Of a stretch of 64,000 nt of DNA, positions 60,955-64,000 are shown piece after piece. The DNA lies in contig JAYKKT010000090.1 of NCBI GenBank assembly GCA_036023115.1, positions 29,683,501-29,747,500 on the forward strand, written 5' to 3'. Origin of the DNA: Brasenia schreberi (taxonomy: Eukaryota > Streptophyta > Magnoliopsida > Nymphaeales > Cabombaceae). The translations under genes and the position numbers were made by a program. The notes beneath the pieces were generated by a model. That model saw only the letters and a list, made by a program, of their open reading frames with translations. It was not told the DNA's origin and did not search any database. Positions within the stretch are counted from its first letter, which is position 1; every line of letters begins with the position of its first letter.

Positions 60955-61005
60955 AAACAAAAACAACAACTAAGCCTTTTCTCATATAATGGGATCGGAT
61001 ACATA
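60955..61005 (+). repeat. Shared CTAAGCCTTTT motif, third copy
   Basis: AACAACAACTAAGCCTTTTC, TCATATAATGGGATCGGAT. It is followed at 61025 by a 23-base block identical to one at 40425 (starting CTATCATAATTTGTAG), so the repeat probably extends beyond the motif. Confidence 0.5.
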
Positions 61006-61386
61006 GAATATTTTTTGTTTCTCTCTATCATAATTTGTAGAATTCATAATAGATAAGTTCGACAAAGTTTTACCCTCGTTGTCATAAGCCTAACGCAACC
61101 CTCTTTTATTCGGACTTGAGACCAACGGTGATCCGTTACATTACATGAGCGGAGATGCATCATAAAATTACACTACAATTGAATATTTCCTCTATGGTCC
61201 CAATAATATTGCTATTTGTATCGTTAAACACTTGTTCGATCCATGTACAGTAAATTAGGCATATCGTGAGAATTGTCCAACCACGTCTTCAAAATAAAAA
61301 CTCATTCGAGAACTCTAGTCATAAACAACAAATTGGCACTTGATGATGAAAAATTCTGCGAATCATGGGATAGAAATAGAGAAAAC

Positions 61387-61680
<294 letters not shown>

Positions 61681-63029
61681 AAGGAAACAAATAAATGATA
61701 ATAATGTATCTTAGCAGATATTAGTAACACAATCATAGGTAATGTTAGCTTCTCCAGTAGATATGGAATTGTTCATGACAATCTTCCCTTGGAGTTACCA
61801 TGGATTAAAACACGGCAATACTTCTTCTGATAGATGTTTCTGATTTTGATAGCGTTAAAAGATCAGCGTTTTCGTTTTCAAAATCTGATTTGGCCTTGAA
61901 AAAAACAACATATAAGTTCTCGATGCTGTATATGTTAACCAATGTGAGCATTGTACTGTAGGGAAAATGCATGAAATTATAACTTTCAAAACGCAAGTAT
62001 TTCGCTATTCAGTATACTTTCTTATAATTTGCATCTGAGGATCGTGTGTGCGTGATCGTTAGTTTCTTTTCTCGTGTGTGTGAGAGAGAGAGCGTAAAAT
62101 GTAGTTATTCTTTAACATTATTGTTTACAACTTTGTACCATCTCATAAAGAAAATTTGATCAAATGTACGTTCTCTTCGGGATCAAACAATCTTGATTGA
62201 GAACTAAAGAGGTTGGAATAGTGCAGATACCCTCGGGTTCTTCTTAGTCAGGCAGATAGAGGCCTGCAGAATCAACCATCTTGTGCAAACCCAGTGTCAA
62301 GCATAATTGAATCATTTGCATGTCTCTAGGTTTGGGAGGGTGGCAAATCAGGTCAAGGGCTCCAGTTTGGGCACTCGGGTCACTTCAGGTTTGAATCAGA
62401 AGCAAATCGACCCGTTTTTCTTCTTGGATGATTTTCAAAACCCTAATCCGACCTGATTGGGTTTTGATCATTTAACTCTCACCTGGGTGAGCTTTACCTA
62501 AACAATATTGCTACGGGTTGCAGTTCAAGTCAAAGCCGTAATGTAGCGGCAAAGGGTTGGTTGCATGACGAGCTGCCACTTTATTTGGGTGGTGGCTGGT
62601 GAGGTAAAGGCTGACGGAGCAAATCATGCTTTCCTATTACACAAGGTCTTCTCCAATGATAACTCTAATGAATGTGATTGAACGAGCCCCACCGTCAAAC
62701 AATAAAATATTGGAACTCATGATCAGTCTCCAGGAATTCGAACCAAAGATGAAATGACTGAAGACATAAAAATGGTTGAATAAATTGAAAAGGACCCGAA
62801 CTGGCGGTTTGAACAGCTATTTCCGGATCCAGCCGGTTCTTTCGAAGGAGAAAGGATAAACAAACTGGGGAATTTCCGAATCCCTTTCGCGTTAATGTCT
62901 ATCCCATAAATTATGATTCATCACTTATCAGAACCAGTTGCAACATTTCCACTCCAAATTGTATATTTTAACAAACTTTTAAGGCCAATTGTCTGTCAAA
63001 AATTCTTAGCCCACTTTACACCGATGTAG

Positions 63030-63574
63030 TTAGACATGGTCAATTTGAACCAAAACCGAATCAACCGTAAAGCCGTCAGTAATCGGACGAACATGGTTCA
63101 TCATTTTGAGAAATCGGCCCAAATTCAAAACCGAATCTGTCGATTCCAAACTGCTGTTTTTGTTTTTATATATTTTTTGAAAAATCTTATATTTTCAATG
63201 ACATTCCAGCTCAACGGTAGGGAACTACATGAATTCGGCCCAGGTAGGGAGTTCGACTCCCAAAGTGCATTTTTTTATTCGACCCAAGTGTGGAAAGGCT
63301 TAAATATATGTTGAAACCCAAGTCTATCACCAACTACCTCTGTTATTGATCGGAGTTTGATACAGAAAGGGTGGTTACAACCTCCCTTTCAAAAGTTTTT
63401 TTTAATTGATTCCGGAGTGGTTTGGATATCTCAATCAGAACCATCCTAAAACTGACAGTTCCGTAACCAGAACGGGCCTTCGGCCGGTTCTGGTTATGGT
63501 TCTTGATTTTGGACAAACCAGAACCAACGGTTTGAAACCACCAATTCTGGTTTACCCAAAATCGGACATGTCTA
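63030..63574. mobile_element. Non-autonomous element with inverted ends, 545 bp
   Basis: The left end TAGACATGGTC (63031) and the right end GGACATGTCTA (to 63574) are imperfect inverted complements (TAGACATG exact). The direct repeat GATGTAG flanks both sides (63023-63029 and 63575-63581), as expected for a target-site duplication. The arms are rich in AACCGAA and GGTTCTGG phrases; there is no transposase. A tRNA-like repeat is nested inside at 63206-63290. TAGACATG starts related repeats at 41017, 47573 and, inverted, 40807-40814. Confidence 0.5.
63206..63290 (+). repeat. tRNA-like short repeat (SINE-like), nested
   Basis: Box A-like CCAGCTCAACGGTAGGGAAC, box B-like GGGAGTTCGACTCCCAAAG, then GTGCATTTTTTT. 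It lies inside the 545-bp element. Confidence 0.5.
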
Positions 63575-64000
63575 GATGTAGCCCATGAGTATCCATCAAA
63601 CTGTTTACCCTATAATTAATTCATATTCATAACATTTGCCAATACAATGCATGATGAAACTATTATAGTAGGGGTAGTGTTGATGGGTCAGACTCCAGTG
63701 TTGGAATTCTAACATCAGTGAATCCGATTCAATTTGTCCAATCCATTCAGATTTGGATCTGTCCAGGTTAGAAGAAGTGTGACCCACTGCTGTGTATGAC
63801 AACAAAAAATCTTTTGTAGATTTCCAATTTAGATTTGGATCAGGCACAAGATTGTGGATCGCATAAGACAAACCTATCAATATGCATCATTCACAAAAGT
63901 TCTTTTATGAGTCTTATTGTAGTTGTTTCTTAGACTCTGAAGCGAAACAATAAATAGTGGGTCTGGATATGGGTTAGACTAGAACTAAATCTTTCTTTTG

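Overview
The window is nuclear DNA of a flowering plant. Genes are split by GT-AG introns with plant-typical T-rich acceptors, there is an intronless plant-type histone H4, and several families are plant-specific (WOX homeodomain, CCT-motif, STIG1, RS2Z splicing factor, a plastid-type ferrochelatase). Intergenic DNA is AT-rich and full of CT/AT/GA microsatellites and short dispersed repeats. I cannot name the species from the sequence.

I support eight intact protein genes and one clear pseudogene. From left to right: an S-like RNase T2 gene (minus, 4 exons, 230 aa, 5624-8979); a decayed BAHD acyltransferase (minus, 11416-12801, three in-frame stops plus frameshifts); histone H4 (minus, 13851-14162) with an octamer and hexamer promoter; an RS2Z32/33-type SR splicing factor (plus, 6 coding exons, 320 aa, 20202-23604) with a probable leader exon near 16.6-16.9 kb; a GRP-A3-like XYPPX/glycine/histidine/lysine-rich protein (plus, 2 coding exons, 169 aa, 29081-31297) with a probable leader exon near 26.9 kb; a CCT-motif (CMF) protein (minus, 3 exons, 280 aa, 36596-37922); ferrochelatase of the FC1 type (minus, 9 coding exons, 486 aa, 41588-46051) with a 5' UTR exon near 47.1-47.2 kb; WOX3 (minus, 2 exons, 185 aa, 50451-51385); and a STIG1-like cysteine-rich secreted protein (minus, single exon, 154 aa, 58962-59426).

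The genes do not form an obvious pathway or cluster. They look like ordinary neighbours: RNA turnover, chromatin, splicing, tetrapyrrole synthesis, organ-margin development and secreted signalling. All coding joins given here were checked by hand for reading frame and splice dinucleotides.

Between genes I found no intact transposon or retrotransposon ORF. I did find: at least a dozen scattered copies of a tRNA-like short repeat resembling a SINE; a 729-bp element with 12-bp terminal inverted repeats inside the probable RS2Z leader intron; a 545-bp element with inverted ends and a 7-bp flanking direct repeat near the right edge; several local tandem duplications; and a shared short motif present three times. 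I saw no CRISPR array, operon or convincing new molecular system. The most testable ideas are a possible poison exon in RS2Z intron 1, the two non-autonomous elements, the SINE-like family, and an unidentified two-exon coding relic at 31840-32369.
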